Shown here: positions 1 through 9,274 of the stretch, in pieces | How positions within the stretch are numbered: position 1 is the first letter of the stretch | How the letters are laid out: every line of letters begins with the position of its first letter | From: Echinicola vietnamensis DSM 17526 | GTDB lineage: Bacteria > Bacteroidota > Bacteroidia > Cytophagales > Cyclobacteriaceae | Reading direction: 5' to 3' | DNA: 64,000 nt | NCBI RefSeq assembly: GCF_000325705.1 | Contig: NC_019904.1 | Location: 2,172,001-2,236,000, forward strand | Position numbers and translations under genes: made by a program | Notes under the pieces: model-generated | Database searches by the model: none | The model's input: only the letters and a program-made list of their open reading frames with translations | What the model was told of the DNA's origin: nothing

Positions 1-1212
1 ATACGTGTCTGCCAATCGGATTTCGTACATGTTTTGACGGAAATTGAGTTCCATCACGCCACCTCCCGTAGAGCGGTCAGCTTCTCTTCCAGCGAACTTT
101 TTCAAGAAATAACCGGTGTTCATGTAGCCTTTTTCATAGGTGACTGCACCGGCTTTTTCTAGGCTATCCAAATTGGCGACAGTGGCATGCGATCGGGGGT
201 CACCTTGGATGGTGCTGAAAAACTCTTCGGTAAAGGGCAGGAAGCTCCAGCCGGAAACAAAGTCAGGAGCATCCGGGCTGATGGCATTGTATCCCCTAGG
301 ACCGACCATGATGTTTAGCACGTTCCCTTCTGTACAGCCTACACATCCCCAATCGCCGTTTGACTGATTGGTGAAGTTGATTTCAAATATGGATTCGCTG
401 TTGAACTTATTGTCGACAACCCACAAGTCGGCAAAATTGTCCAACAGCTTGTATCCATACTGACTGGTTTCTCCGGGGGTTCCATTGACCGCTGCAAATT
501 CCTGCGCGGCAAGGTCAAACTTTTCCTGATGGAGGTATACTTTCCCAAGTAATGCCCTGGCCATGCCAATGGTAGCCCTTCCTGCTTCTGTGGCCAAATC
601 CACTGTGGCGGGAAGGGTTTGGATGGCGGCATGAAGGTCGCTTTCTATTTGCTGGTAAACTGTGGTAGGATCGGTCTGCGGCACATCATACATCTCACTG
701 GTAGGTACCGGAGAAGTCAGCAAGGGAATGTTTTCAAATAATCTTACCAGATCAAAATAGAAATAGGCCCTTAAGAATTGGGTTTCTGCTGTATACCTTG
801 CCTTTAGGTTTTCATCCATTGGGACTTCGGGGAGTTTCTGCAGTAATACGTTAGCCCTGAATACGCCAGAAAATCCTTTGCTCCATAATTCTCCTTGGGG
901 TCCCGTGGCAGGGTCGAGGGTGTAGTTTGACCATACCTGCAATGGGGTGATGTCGGTAGGGCCTCCACCGCCAGCATAATGGTCGTCGGAAGCAGCGTTT
1001 AGGGCATTTTGCTTGGTGACAAAACCATTGCCTGTCCATCCCACTACATCATAAATGGCCACCAGTCCATTGTAGGCTTCTTGTTGATTCTGATAGTAGT
1101 TCGCCTCTAGGTTGGTGCCTTTTGGCTGAATTTCGAGAAAGGAATCACTGCAGGCCCCCAGGGTAAGCAGGGCCATTGCTGATGCGATTATATTATTTTT
1201 ATATGATTTCAT
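1..1212 (-). CDS. SusD/RagB-family nutrient-binding outer-membrane lipoprotein, partial (3' end beyond window)
   Basis: 404 codons are open from an ATG at 1212 to the left edge, with no stop inside the window, so the C-terminus is missing. The N-terminus MKSYKNNIIASAMALLTLGAC carries a lipoprotein signal with lipobox LGAC (Cys21), followed by the typical early SusD segment (DSFLEIQPKG, then a YY/NQQEAYNGL helix). Further on it shows the TPR-like SusD helices (TAETQFLRAYFYFDLVRLFENIPLLT, written here only as a landmark near residues 145-170) and the motif ARALLGKVYLHQEK. SusD lipoproteins cap a SusC porin at the cell surface and bind the glycan. The susC gene lies 20 bp upstream on the same strand, so the two form one operon. 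The substrate cannot be told from sequence. Confidence 0.93.
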   Translation of the reverse strand, partial: MKSYKNNIIASAMALLTLGACSDSFLEIQPKGTNLEANYYQNQQEAYNGLVAIYDVVGWTGNGFVTKQNALNAASDDHYAGGGGPTDITPLQVWSNYTLDPATGPQGELWSKGFSGVFRANVLLQKLPEVPMDENLKARYTAETQFLRAYFYFDLVRLFENIPLLTSPVPTSEMYDVPQTDPTTVYQQIESDLHAAIQTLPATVDLATEAGRATIGMARALLGKVYLHQEKFDLAAQEFAAVNGTPGETSQYGYKLLDNFADLWVVDNKFNSESIFEINFTNQSNGDWGCVGCTEGNVLNIMVGPRGYNAISPDAPDFVSGWSFLPFTEEFFSTIQGDPRSHATVANLDSLEKAGAVTYEKGYMNTGYFLKKFAGREADRSTGGGVMELNFRQNMYEIRLADTY

Positions 1213-1232
1213 GATTGATCGTATTTTGGGTT

Positions 1233-4200
1233 TTAAAAGCCGATTTGAACACCTAACATATAAGATCTGGCCTGCGGATAGATGCCGCGGTCAATGCTCA
1301 TCACGCCACCACCAATCTCAGGATCGTATCCTGAGTATTTAGTGAATGTGGCGAGGTTTTCACTCATGACATAAACCCGTGCCCGGTTCATAGCCACTTT
1401 ACTGATTAGATTTTTCGGAAGTGTATATCCCAGCTGAAGGGTTTTGATCCGGAAATAATCTCCATCCTCAAGGTAGAAGTCAGAAGGGTTGTTGAAGTTT
1501 TTATTGGGGTCACCTTCTACGATCCTTGGGTAGTCATTGGAAGTGCCCGGTCCCGTCCATCGGTTCAGCACTTCTGTTTGCCAGTTGGCGTTGCTGATGT
1601 CGAGACGTCGTAGTCCTTGGAAAATTTTATTCCCTGCAACCCCTTGACCGAAGAATACCAAGTCAAAGTTATTCCATTGGAAGTTGGCCGTAAAACCGTA
1701 AGACCAGGTAGGGGTAGGGTTACCGATAAAGGTCCTGTCTGCTTCCGTTATTTGACCATCTTTGTTTAGGTCCGCCCAAATAAAATCTCCCGGTTGGGCA
1801 TTGGGCTGTATCATTTCACCATCCGTATTGGTATAGTTTTCGACATCTTCGATGGTTTGGAAGATTCCTTGCGTTTGGAATCCATAGAAGGAATTCATGG
1901 ATTGTCCGACCGCCGTTCTGGTGATGGGGTAGGAACTTGCCTGGAAGCTTTGCCCTCCCGAGAGATATGAAATGTCTGTGCCCAGATTGGTGACTTCGTT
2001 TTCCAGGTAAGAAATGTTCCCGTTTAAGGATAATTCTAGCTCTCCAAGCATCTTTCTATAGCCAAGTTCGAGTTCCACGCCCCTGTTTTCCATGTCTGCT
2101 ACATTGGCAGCTGGATTGGAGATGGCGCCCACATAACCGGGAATTCGAGGGTTTTGGAGGATGCCCTTGGTGACTTTTTTGTACCAATCAAAAGTGATGT
2201 TGAAATCGCCGAAAAGCGTCGCTTCAAAACCGATGTTTGCTTGGCTGGTTTCTTCCCACTTCAGGTCAGGATTGGAAGGGGCATTGGGGCTATAGCCAAT
2301 GACATAGCTGCCAGTATTTCCGATGGTGTAATTCCTTCCGCTTCCTATGGTGGAAAGAAAGGCGAAATCGCCAATATTGTCGTTACCGACGATCCCATAA
2401 CCACCCCGGACTTTCAGGAAGTCCACTACGGGATTGGTCGGCCAAAATGCTTCTTGCGTGATCACCCAGCCTGCGGAAAAGGAAGGGAAGATGCCGTAGC
2501 GGTTGTTTGGCCCAAACCGAGAGGAGCCGTCTCTTCGCACCAGTGCTTCCAAGAGATACTTTTCGGTATAATTGTAATTGGCTCGTGCAAAAAGAGAACT
2601 TACCGTATGCCCCGCTCCTTCTGAGCCATCCGCATTTCGCTGGTCATTGGGGACTTTGAAGTTTAGGGATGCGTCCTCGAAGTTGTTTGCCGGGACATTG
2701 AAGAACGTTACTGTTGCGCTTCTTCCCCGATTGTCCAAATAAGCTCCTTGCCCTAGCAGAACGGTGAAATTGTGCTGATCGATTGCCTTGGAGTAGGATA
2801 TGGTGTTTTCCAGGTTCCAGTCAAACCTTCTGTTTTGGTTGCGGGTAAAGTTGGTTTGGTTAGAAACAGTGGTGGCGTTTAAGTAGAAGATGGGCGTAAA
2901 TGATTCGCTTCCCCAATAGGAAAGTTTGGCGCCTAATGTTGACCTCAACTTAAGTCCTTTGATGGGCTCGGCTTCCGCATAAACGTTCCCTACAAAATTA
3001 TCCGACCAGCTGTAATTGCCCAAGCGTGTTTGGGTGTAAGCAAGTGGATTGGTCATCTCCTGGGCCACGATGGTGGAAATTCCGTATGGACGGCCCATGG
3101 CATCGCGTATGACAGGATTGGTGCTGTACGGCGGCTGACCGGCAATGTTGGGATCTGAGATAATTGCCGGGGTCATCGGATCCAGGTTTATGGCAGAACT
3201 GAGCGGTCCGCCAAATTCACTGTTGGTGTTTCCCAGCCCGATGGATTTGTCATGGGCATAGCCAAGGTTTTGGCCCACTTTTAGCCATGAGGCAAGTTGA
3301 TGCTCCGAATTTAAGCGGAAGTTGATTCTTTTGTACTTTGAAATTTCACTGGCGACAATGCCTTCCTGGTCCAAATAGCCAAAAGATGTATAAAAAGTGG
3401 ATTTTTCGTTACCACCACTGATACTCAATTCATGGTTTTGTCTTTGGGCACTGTTGTTAAAGATCAAGTCCTGCCAATCTGTGCCAGCGCCATAACTTGC
3501 CGGATTTGAGAATGGAGCGGTGTTGCCCGCGTTAGTGGCCGCTTCATTTCGGATCATGGCATATTGGCTGGCATCCAGGAGGTCCAGCTTCTTCGCTGGG
3601 GCAGAGGTGCCGTAATAGCCGTTGTAGTTGACTCGAATTTTGCCAGCTTCACCTTTTTTGGTCGTGACAAGGATCACTCCGGCTGCAGCCCTGGCACCAT
3701 AAATGGCTTGGGAAGCGGCGTCTTTGAGTACTTCGATGGATTCGATGTCGGATTGGTTCAGGTAGCCAATTCCGCCGTTGTCCACCACTACTCCGTCGAC
3801 TACCCATAGCGGGTCGTTATTGCCAAAGGTGGTCAAGCCACGAACCCGTACCGTGGCCCCCGAACCGGGTTGGCCAGAGCTGGAGGCAATGGTAAGTCCT
3901 GAGGTACGTCCTTGGAGGGCCTGTTCTACCCGGTTGATGGGCATACTTTCTAAATCACTGGCTTTTACACTGGAAATGGCTCCGGTGACGACGCTTTTTT
4001 TCTGTACACCATACCCAACCACGACGACTTCTTCCAGCGCACTGAGGTTTTCTTCCAGTTGGACGTTGAGGTTGGTTTGGTTACTGATCGTGACTTTTTG
4101 TGGCTTCATGCCCAAAAGACTAAAAACGAGTGTACTTCCTGAGGGGGCTTGGATGGAGTATTTTCCGTCTACATCTGTAATGGTCCCTGTGCCGGAACCT

Positions 4201-4343
4201 TCGATCATTACTGCTACACCGGGGAGGGGCTCCCCGTTACTTTTAAGGGTTACGTTACCTGTTATCTCATTGTTCTGCGCATAGCTTAGCATGGGCAGGA
4301 GGAGAAGACAGGAAATGAAGAAAATGGTAATTCTTCTTTCCAT
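1233..4343 (-). CDS. SusC/RagA-family TonB-dependent outer-membrane transporter
   Basis: 1036 aa, the usual SusC length. Signal peptide at residues 1-22 (cleavage ...LSYA|Q), a carboxypeptidase-regulatory-like domain at about 25-110, then the plug domain beginning with the SusC signature EEVVVVGYG and ending near GVILVTTKKG (about residue 220). The rest is beta-barrel, ending in an aromatic residue (LGVQIGF). It imports oligosaccharides or other ligands captured by the partner SusD, powered by TonB. susD follows after 20 bp on the same strand. The promoter is probably the TACCTTTG element at 4416-4423, with tandem repeats just upstream. Its likely regulator is the YYY/LuxR protein at 5690-8620, now separated from it by an IS. 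Start ATG at 4343 is fixed by the signal peptide. Substrate unknown. Confidence 0.96.
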   Translation of the reverse strand: MERRITIFFISCLLLLPMLSYAQNNEITGNVTLKSNGEPLPGVAVMIEGSGTGTITDVDGKYSIQAPSGSTLVFSLLGMKPQKVTISNQTNLNVQLEENLSALEEVVVVGYGVQKKSVVTGAISSVKASDLESMPINRVEQALQGRTSGLTIASSSGQPGSGATVRVRGLTTFGNNDPLWVVDGVVVDNGGIGYLNQSDIESIEVLKDAASQAIYGARAAAGVILVTTKKGEAGKIRVNYNGYYGTSAPAKKLDLLDASQYAMIRNEAATNAGNTAPFSNPASYGAGTDWQDLIFNNSAQRQNHELSISGGNEKSTFYTSFGYLDQEGIVASEISKYKRINFRLNSEHQLASWLKVGQNLGYAHDKSIGLGNTNSEFGGPLSSAINLDPMTPAIISDPNIAGQPPYSTNPVIRDAMGRPYGISTIVAQEMTNPLAYTQTRLGNYSWSDNFVGNVYAEAEPIKGLKLRSTLGAKLSYWGSESFTPIFYLNATTVSNQTNFTRNQNRRFDWNLENTISYSKAIDQHNFTVLLGQGAYLDNRGRSATVTFFNVPANNFEDASLNFKVPNDQRNADGSEGAGHTVSSLFARANYNYTEKYLLEALVRRDGSSRFGPNNRYGIFPSFSAGWVITQEAFWPTNPVVDFLKVRGGYGIVGNDNIGDFAFLSTIGSGRNYTIGNTGSYVIGYSPNAPSNPDLKWEETSQANIGFEATLFGDFNITFDWYKKVTKGILQNPRIPGYVGAISNPAANVADMENRGVELELGYRKMLGELELSLNGNISYLENEVTNLGTDISYLSGGQSFQASSYPITRTAVGQSMNSFYGFQTQGIFQTIEDVENYTNTDGEMIQPNAQPGDFIWADLNKDGQITEADRTFIGNPTPTWSYGFTANFQWNNFDLVFFGQGVAGNKIFQGLRRLDISNANWQTEVLNRWTGPGTSNDYPRIVEGDPNKNFNNPSDFYLEDGDYFRIKTLQLGYTLPKNLISKVAMNRARVYVMSENLATFTKYSGYDPEIGGGVMSIDRGIYPQARSYMLGVQIGF

Positions 4344-4415
4344 AGGTTTCTGGGTTAGGTTATTTTATAATTTATTCATCGGCTTTAGGTCCTGTGTTAG
4401 GCTAAAACCTGTTGC

Positions 4416-4423
4416 CAAAGGTA
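4416..4423 (-). promoter_or_regulatory. Probable -7 promoter element of the first susCD operon
   Basis: The minus strand reads TACCTTTG here, an exact match to the Bacteroidota -7 consensus TAnnTTTG. Transcription would begin near 4409, giving a leader of about 65 nt before the susC ATG at 4343. No good -33 TTG is visible at the usual spacing. That fits an activator-dependent promoter, and a tandem repeat lies at the right distance upstream. Confidence 0.5.
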
Positions 4424-4453
4424 GGTGAAGGAAGAGGGTGGGAGAAATAAAAT

Positions 4454-4473
4454 ACCCCTACATAACCCCTACA
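4454..4473. repeat. Tandem 9-bp direct repeat ACCCCTACA x2, candidate activator site
   Basis: ACCCCTACA occurs at 4454-4462 and again at 4465-4473, 11 bp (one helical turn) apart. Read on the minus strand this is TGTAGGGGT twice, centred about 54 bp upstream of the predicted susC transcription start. Tandem direct repeats next to a promoter with a poor -33 are the expected layout for a LuxR/YYY or ECF-type activator. The link to the neighbouring regulator is inference. Confidence 0.5.
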
Positions 4474-4553
4474 AAATAATTGAAAATGGCCTTTTCAGGC
4501 CATTTGAGGCACTACATGTGTACTACACTAGGATTCTGGAGCAAAAAAAATGC

Positions 4554-4558
4554 TTATT
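4554..4558. repeat. Target-site duplication, left copy (TTATT)
   Basis: TTATT directly precedes the left terminal inverted repeat of the IS and is found again directly after the right one (5690-5694). The duplication shows this is a genuine and probably recent insertion. Confidence 0.85.
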
Positions 4559-4572
4559 ACCTGAGTTCGATT
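4559..4572 (+). repeat. Left terminal inverted repeat of the IS982-family element
   Basis: ACCTGAGTTCGATT, an exact inverse match to 5676-5689. Beyond 14 bp the two ends diverge. Confidence 0.9.
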
Positions 4573-4778
4573 AATAATTCCCCATAAATTGTCCGCCAAG
4601 AAACGTTCAAGCAAGAATAACACAAAAATTAATGTTAAAATTTATTTTATAAAAAAATTCACATATATAGATAATATTTTCTATGTATTTAATTAAAAAC
4701 TATAATTAGAAACATAGAAAAAGCCATGTTTTTTCGTTATATTAAAGTGTTGAAGTTCAATACATTAACTACTAAAAC

Positions 4779-5675
4779 ATGACCTTAACTGACTCCAAAA
4801 TTACCGAAATTTTCTATCTTATCGATGAATTCTGCATCCAATTTGAAAAATCCACTGAAAAACATATTCTTGGAAACAGGCCCAAGAGAAGGCCCAGAAT
4901 GAGCCTGAGCGAAGTCATTACCATTATGGTGATGTTCCATACCGGGGGATTCCGAAACATGAAACACTTTTATCTCTATTTTATCAAAGTCCATAAAAAA
5001 CACCTTTTCCCCCAGACCGTTTCCTACAACAGGTTTGTTGAACTGATGCAATCCGCCACCCTTCCGATGACTATATTCCTGAAAACCTGTTGTTTAGGAG
5101 AGGGGACAGGTATTGCGTTTATCGACTCAACTCCGATCAGGGTATGCAAAAACAAAAGGATAAAAAGGAACAAGGTTTTCAAAGATATTGCCCAGGTGGG
5201 CAAATCCACCATGGGATATTTCTTCGGCTTCAAGCTCCACCTGGTCATCAATGACAAAGGGGAGCTGTTAAACTTTGTGGTCACCCAGGCCAATGTTGAT
5301 GACAGGGAGCCGCTTAGGAACAAAAGTTTCGTAAATAACCTAAAGGGGAAATTATATGCGGACAAAGGCTATGTTTCAAAGGATTTGACCGAATTGTTGT
5401 TTTCAGACGGGCTTCACCTAATTGCCAATATTAGGAATAATATGAAGAATGTCCTTATGGAAATGAAGGACAAAATCATGCTCAGAAAACGATCTGTTAT
5501 TGAAACGGTAAATGATGAATTGAAAAACATGTGTCAGATCGAACATTCCAGGCACCGCTCTTTTGGAAATTTCATCACCAACATGATTTCAGGACTCATT
5601 GCCTACTCATTTTTCCCTAAAAAGCCCGCAATCAAATACCAAACAGTCCAAACTAACCAAATAGCCCTGTTTTAA
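4779..5675 (+). CDS. IS982-family transposase
   Basis: 298 aa, full length for the family, with no frameshift. It carries the DDE nuclease: FIDSTPIRVCKNKRI (first Asp, about residue 114), then GFKLHLVINDKGELLNF, a second Asp region at LYADKGYVS (about 193-201), and the C-terminal Glu segment RSVIETVNDELKNMCQIEHSRHRS. This pattern is diagnostic for IS982 transposases. It catalyses movement of the surrounding element. Start ATG at 4779, about 220 bp inside the left end; the stop TAA overlaps the start of the right terminal repeat by design of the element. Confidence 0.95.
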   Translation: MTLTDSKITEIFYLIDEFCIQFEKSTEKHILGNRPKRRPRMSLSEVITIMVMFHTGGFRNMKHFYLYFIKVHKKHLFPQTVSYNRFVELMQSATLPMTIFLKTCCLGEGTGIAFIDSTPIRVCKNKRIKRNKVFKDIAQVGKSTMGYFFGFKLHLVINDKGELLNFVVTQANVDDREPLRNKSFVNNLKGKLYADKGYVSKDLTELLFSDGLHLIANIRNNMKNVLMEMKDKIMLRKRSVIETVNDELKNMCQIEHSRHRSFGNFITNMISGLIAYSFFPKKPAIKYQTVQTNQIALF

Positions 5676-5689
5676 AATCGAACTCAGGT
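5676..5689 (-). repeat. Right terminal inverted repeat of the IS982-family element
   Basis: AATCGAACTCAGGT, the exact inverse of 4559-4572. The 5-bp target duplication TTATT follows at 5690-5694. Confidence 0.9.
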
Positions 5690-5694
5690 TTATT
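5690..5694. repeat. Target-site duplication, right copy (TTATT), containing the regulator stop codon
   Basis: Direct copy of 4554-4558. Read on the minus strand it is AATAA and includes the TAA stop of the regulator gene. Confidence 0.85.
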
Positions 5695-8620
5695 GGTTTT
5701 GTGGATGGGGAGGGGGTGTTTGATCGGAGGAGCCCGTGGTCTGGACCAAGAAGTCAAAGAGATTCGTTTCCGGTGAAAGTTGGAGTTTTTTACGCAATCG
5801 GTACCTGCCCACCTCTACGGCTTTGAGGGATATGCTCAGTAGTTGGGCGATCTCTTTCGAGGAAAGGTTCATTTTTAGAAAAGCGCAAAGCTTGAGCTCG
5901 TTTGGCGTCAACTCAGGAAACTTTTCTTTTAGAATGCTCAGGAAGTTGGAATGGACATGGTCAAAATGTATGGAGAAACGGTCCCAGTCACTATCACTTC
6001 GCTCCACCTCGCTGATGAGCTTAAGGAGACGTTTAAAATCGGTGGACTCGTTTTCCAGTTTATGGTTTTTGCCCAATACCATGAGTTCCTCTTTGATTTT
6101 GGTAAGCACCTTTCCCCGTTGGACCAGGTGCATGGTGGTGGAGGCGAGCTCTTGGTTTTTGAAGTTGATGTCTGCTCGAAGCTTATCGTTTTTGAGCTTT
6201 ACGATTTCCTTTTCATTTTTATCCAATTCCAACTGGTGAAAATGCTTTAGATGAGCCTGTTCCTTTAAGTGTTTTTTCTTTTGCCATTTCAGTACCACGT
6301 AAATGATCCCACTTAAGATCAGCAGATACAATATATAGCTCCAGAGGGTGTTATACCAAGCAGGGAGAACGGTGAAGGTGTACGTGCTAACACGAGACTC
6401 ATTTCCCAGGTTGTTTCTTGATTTTACCTTGAAGGAATATTGGCCTGCGGGTAAATTGGTGTAGTCTTTTTCGCTTTTACCACTCCAATGGGACCAAGAG
6501 CGATCAAAGCCTTCTAGCATATAAGAGTACTCTATGGTGCTGAATTGGCCAAAAAGTGTGCTCGAAAACTCAAAATGGAAGGAATTCCAAGAAGAAGGGA
6601 CAGAAGGGGCATCGTCGGTTTGGGCAGCCGCTAATGGTTTGTGGCCACCAAAAAGTACACTGTCCTTTTTGCCAAACAGGCTCACTTCACCGATGAGCAC
6701 GTCGGGAGGGGTGATGTTTTTGCGGTATTTCTCAAAATTGATGTGGAAAAACCCTTTGTTTGCACCAATTAAAATATTTTGTTGGTCTATAGGGTAAATG
6801 CTTTCATGTCCACCGACTACTTTTCCGGATAGTTCAGGTAGGTGGGTGATGGTGAATGGCTGTTCCGCAGTGGATTGGGTGAAATCTATCACACTTACGT
6901 TTTTATTTGAAACGTACCAGATGTTTCCTTCACCATCTTCTTTTAGATATTGTAAGCTGGTGCCTTTTAGGGTTCTATTGACGATTTGGGATGGGATGAA
7001 CCGGTCTTCCTGTCCATCGTATTCGTAAATACCATCTTCGGTGGCGACCACAATTTTATTCTTTATCCTGTAGATATAATTATATAAGTCTGAGGGTAAG
7101 CCTTCCTTTGCGGTATAGACCTTCGTCGCTGTAATTTTGGAATGATCTGAGGAGAGGTCTAGCCTAAAGATTCCCCTGTAGGGATGAGAGCCCCAAATGC
7201 GGTTGTTTTGGTAATCCATCACCATAAAGCGCAATGATTCTGAAAATCCCTCAAGAGCACGGTGATGCCCGAAAGCTCCGGACTGATAGGCTATTTGGTA
7301 AAGCCCCGTATAGGTGCCTATAAAGACATCATGGCTAGGAAGGATGGGCGAGGCCGGCTGAAATAGCCAGGTCCCTGGCGCAGGATAAATCTGAAAAGCG
7401 GTGTTGTTTTCGATAAAGAAAGCACCATCTTCATGGGCCATAAGCAACTGGTCATTGATGGTTTGGAGATTCCATACCTGGCCTGTGCTGTATTTGACTG
7501 GGGAAAACCTGCCTTTACTATAACTGAGGTCTTCTGTTTGTTCTGAGAAGTCAAATTGATAGAGCCCGTCAGCAGTTCCGACGTACAAATGGTCGTGATG
7601 GTAAGCGGCAGCGTAACCCGTTACCCTTTTGTCTTTGTCAGGGTGGATTTGTTTGATGGCTCCATTAATGGCGATATAGTCGATGCCATCATCCAGCCCT
7701 AGCCACAGGCCTTTATTCTTGTCCACAAAAATGCTGCGGACATTATTGGTCTGCATCCCTTCCCTGTAGGCATAGTGCTGTACGAGCTTTCCTCTCTGGT
7801 CCATGATGAGGAGGCCGGAGGACTTGGTGCCCATCGTGATCCATTTTTCGTTTATCCGTGTGATGCAGTTTAGTCGGTGATGCGTGAGCAAAGAATCAAA
7901 ACTGGTGGTGACATGAGATAGTGTCTTATGATGGATAAGGAACAGGCCTTGGTCTGGAGTGGAGAGCAAGAGAGAGTCTTTTCCTGATTTGATGATGCCG
8001 TTGATGTCAGGGAAGTCATTACCGGAGTGGGGCAGGACGGGTTGCCAAACTTCCCCGTTAAAGCTTAGTAATCCATGTGCTGCTGCTTGCGCATATACCT
8101 GTCCATCTACCACCTCTAGGTAATTCCATTCAGTGTCCGTTTTATATACACGGATGCTATTTCCTTTGTAATGAAATAGCTTGGTGTTTTCTAAAAAAAA
8201 CACTTCATCATTGTGCACCGCAATGTTCCAGATATCCGCAAAATTCCTGTCATTTTCTGGAATCAGGTCTTTTAGGGAAGTGAATTGGAGGGTTCCGTTT
8301 TTCCGAGGGGAAAAATATCCAATTTCATCCTGGCCGCCGACGAAAATTCTTCCCGTTTTGTCAAGCTTTACCGACCTGATTATGGTTTGATTGGGAAGTT
8401 GGTGGAGGCTCCAATATTGACCGTTAAATGTGAGTAGTCCTTCGTTGTTACCAAAGTAAAGGATGCCATTGTCGTCTTGGACCGTAGACCAATTTTGCAG
8501 CCCTGCTTTATATTCCAGATTGTTGTAGTTAATAATGGTAGGAGAGGCCAATTGGCGTTGCCCAATGCTGAGTTTACTCAGTGCCATCAATATAAATATC
8601 GTCAGTAAAGCTTGCCGCAT
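5690..8620 (-). CDS. Membrane-anchored beta-propeller/YYY-domain regulator with LuxR-type helix-turn-helix
   Basis: 976 aa. Signal peptide at 1-20 (..KLSIG|Q). A long periplasmic region of two-component-regulator-propeller blades follows (repeated GxxGxIWxG/GLWLGLDDG-like units, e.g. NKGLWLGLDDGIDYI), then a YYY domain at about 690-755 (IEYSYMLEGFDRSWSHWSG), one membrane helix at about 765-785, a charged coiled coil, and a C-terminal LuxR/GerE helix-turn-helix (LTPNELKLCAFLKMNLSSKE onward). There is no histidine kinase or receiver domain, unlike hybrid HTCS proteins, so this looks like a one-component system that senses a periplasmic ligand and binds DNA through its own tail. It probably regulates the susCD pair downstream on the same strand. 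Its stop TAA (5692-5690) lies inside the IS target duplication; the protein is not truncated. Confidence 0.9.
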   Translation of the reverse strand: MRQALLTIFILMALSKLSIGQRQLASPTIINYNNLEYKAGLQNWSTVQDDNGILYFGNNEGLLTFNGQYWSLHQLPNQTIIRSVKLDKTGRIFVGGQDEIGYFSPRKNGTLQFTSLKDLIPENDRNFADIWNIAVHNDEVFFLENTKLFHYKGNSIRVYKTDTEWNYLEVVDGQVYAQAAAHGLLSFNGEVWQPVLPHSGNDFPDINGIIKSGKDSLLLSTPDQGLFLIHHKTLSHVTTSFDSLLTHHRLNCITRINEKWITMGTKSSGLLIMDQRGKLVQHYAYREGMQTNNVRSIFVDKNKGLWLGLDDGIDYIAINGAIKQIHPDKDKRVTGYAAAYHHDHLYVGTADGLYQFDFSEQTEDLSYSKGRFSPVKYSTGQVWNLQTINDQLLMAHEDGAFFIENNTAFQIYPAPGTWLFQPASPILPSHDVFIGTYTGLYQIAYQSGAFGHHRALEGFSESLRFMVMDYQNNRIWGSHPYRGIFRLDLSSDHSKITATKVYTAKEGLPSDLYNYIYRIKNKIVVATEDGIYEYDGQEDRFIPSQIVNRTLKGTSLQYLKEDGEGNIWYVSNKNVSVIDFTQSTAEQPFTITHLPELSGKVVGGHESIYPIDQQNILIGANKGFFHINFEKYRKNITPPDVLIGEVSLFGKKDSVLFGGHKPLAAAQTDDAPSVPSSWNSFHFEFSSTLFGQFSTIEYSYMLEGFDRSWSHWSGKSEKDYTNLPAGQYSFKVKSRNNLGNESRVSTYTFTVLPAWYNTLWSYILYLLILSGIIYVVLKWQKKKHLKEQAHLKHFHQLELDKNEKEIVKLKNDKLRADINFKNQELASTTMHLVQRGKVLTKIKEELMVLGKNHKLENESTDFKRLLKLISEVERSDSDWDRFSIHFDHVHSNFLSILKEKFPELTPNELKLCAFLKMNLSSKEIAQLLSISLKAVEVGRYRLRKKLQLSPETNLFDFLVQTTGSSDQTPPPHPQNQ

Positions 8621-9274
8621 TAATGATTTTTTGGGTTAATGATAAATTAAAGCCCCTAATAATAGTAAAATATTTTAGATAAAGTGAAAAACACCTGTTT
8701 GGGATTTTGTCCTTAACGGGGTGTATGAAGCAACGTGGATGGTAGGAACCGAAATGCGTTTATTGAAATTATCGTTAGCGAATCTAAGGGATTTATATTG
8801 GAAATAGTGCCTTTGATATACAAATGATGTCATAGTTTTTATGTGTGACGTTTTTGAAAGTATATTTAATAGTAGTCGAAGAAAGTATCGAAGGACTTGA
8901 GGCTTTGTTTTAGAGGTTGGTTTTTGTTTTTTGTTATGGTCAAATACCAAGGATCGATTTGGTTTTTGAAGGGAATCGCAGGTGTTTTATACGTGAAATA
9001 TTATGTTATCAGTTGATTATGGTAAATAGATGATTTCTTTAATTTATTGTAATTAATGAGTTGTTTGTTAGCTGAAAATTGTATTTCAGTAATTTTTCTG
9101 TTAAAAAATTTGGATATATTAGGGTGATATAATTAATCTTGCAAAAAAAGTTTAGGCTAGGCCTATAGTAGATGGTGATACGAACCAACCGTTTAAATGC
9201 ACAAGTTTTCTGCTTTTGGTTCGTTTTTCACATGAATTCTTGACGAGACACACACACCGCATAAATCATTTGAC
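8621..9274. other. 654-bp intergenic region between two divergent genes
   Basis: No convincing gene: a 91-codon minus-strand ORF here lacks any recognisable domain and has AT-rich, non-coding-like composition. A possible promoter for the M28 peptidase is TTTG at 9109-9112 and TAATCTTG at 9134-9141 (21-bp spacer), one mismatch from TAnnTTTG, giving a leader of about 130 nt. The promoter of the regulator should lie near 8640-8700, but I see no clear match. Confidence 0.4.

Larger units (their letters stand above)
4559..5689 (+). mobile_element. IS982-family insertion sequence, complete, 1131 bp
   Basis: The element is bounded by a perfect 14-bp terminal inverted repeat ACCTGAGTTCGATT (4559-4572; inverse at 5676-5689) and flanked by a 5-bp duplication TTATT. 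It contains a single intact transposase gene on the plus strand, whose stop codon lies directly beside the right repeat. The first 220 bp before the transposase are very AT-rich, unlike the neighbouring genes. The right end falls precisely at the stop codon of the regulator gene (5690-8620), and the duplicated target supplies that stop, so the insertion did no damage to the protein. Confidence 0.93.

Noticed and set aside
8675..8950. 91-codon minus-strand ORF in the intergenic region before the M28 peptidase
   Set aside because: Lys/Thr/Phe-rich random-looking sequence, no motif, AT-rich background; more likely chance.
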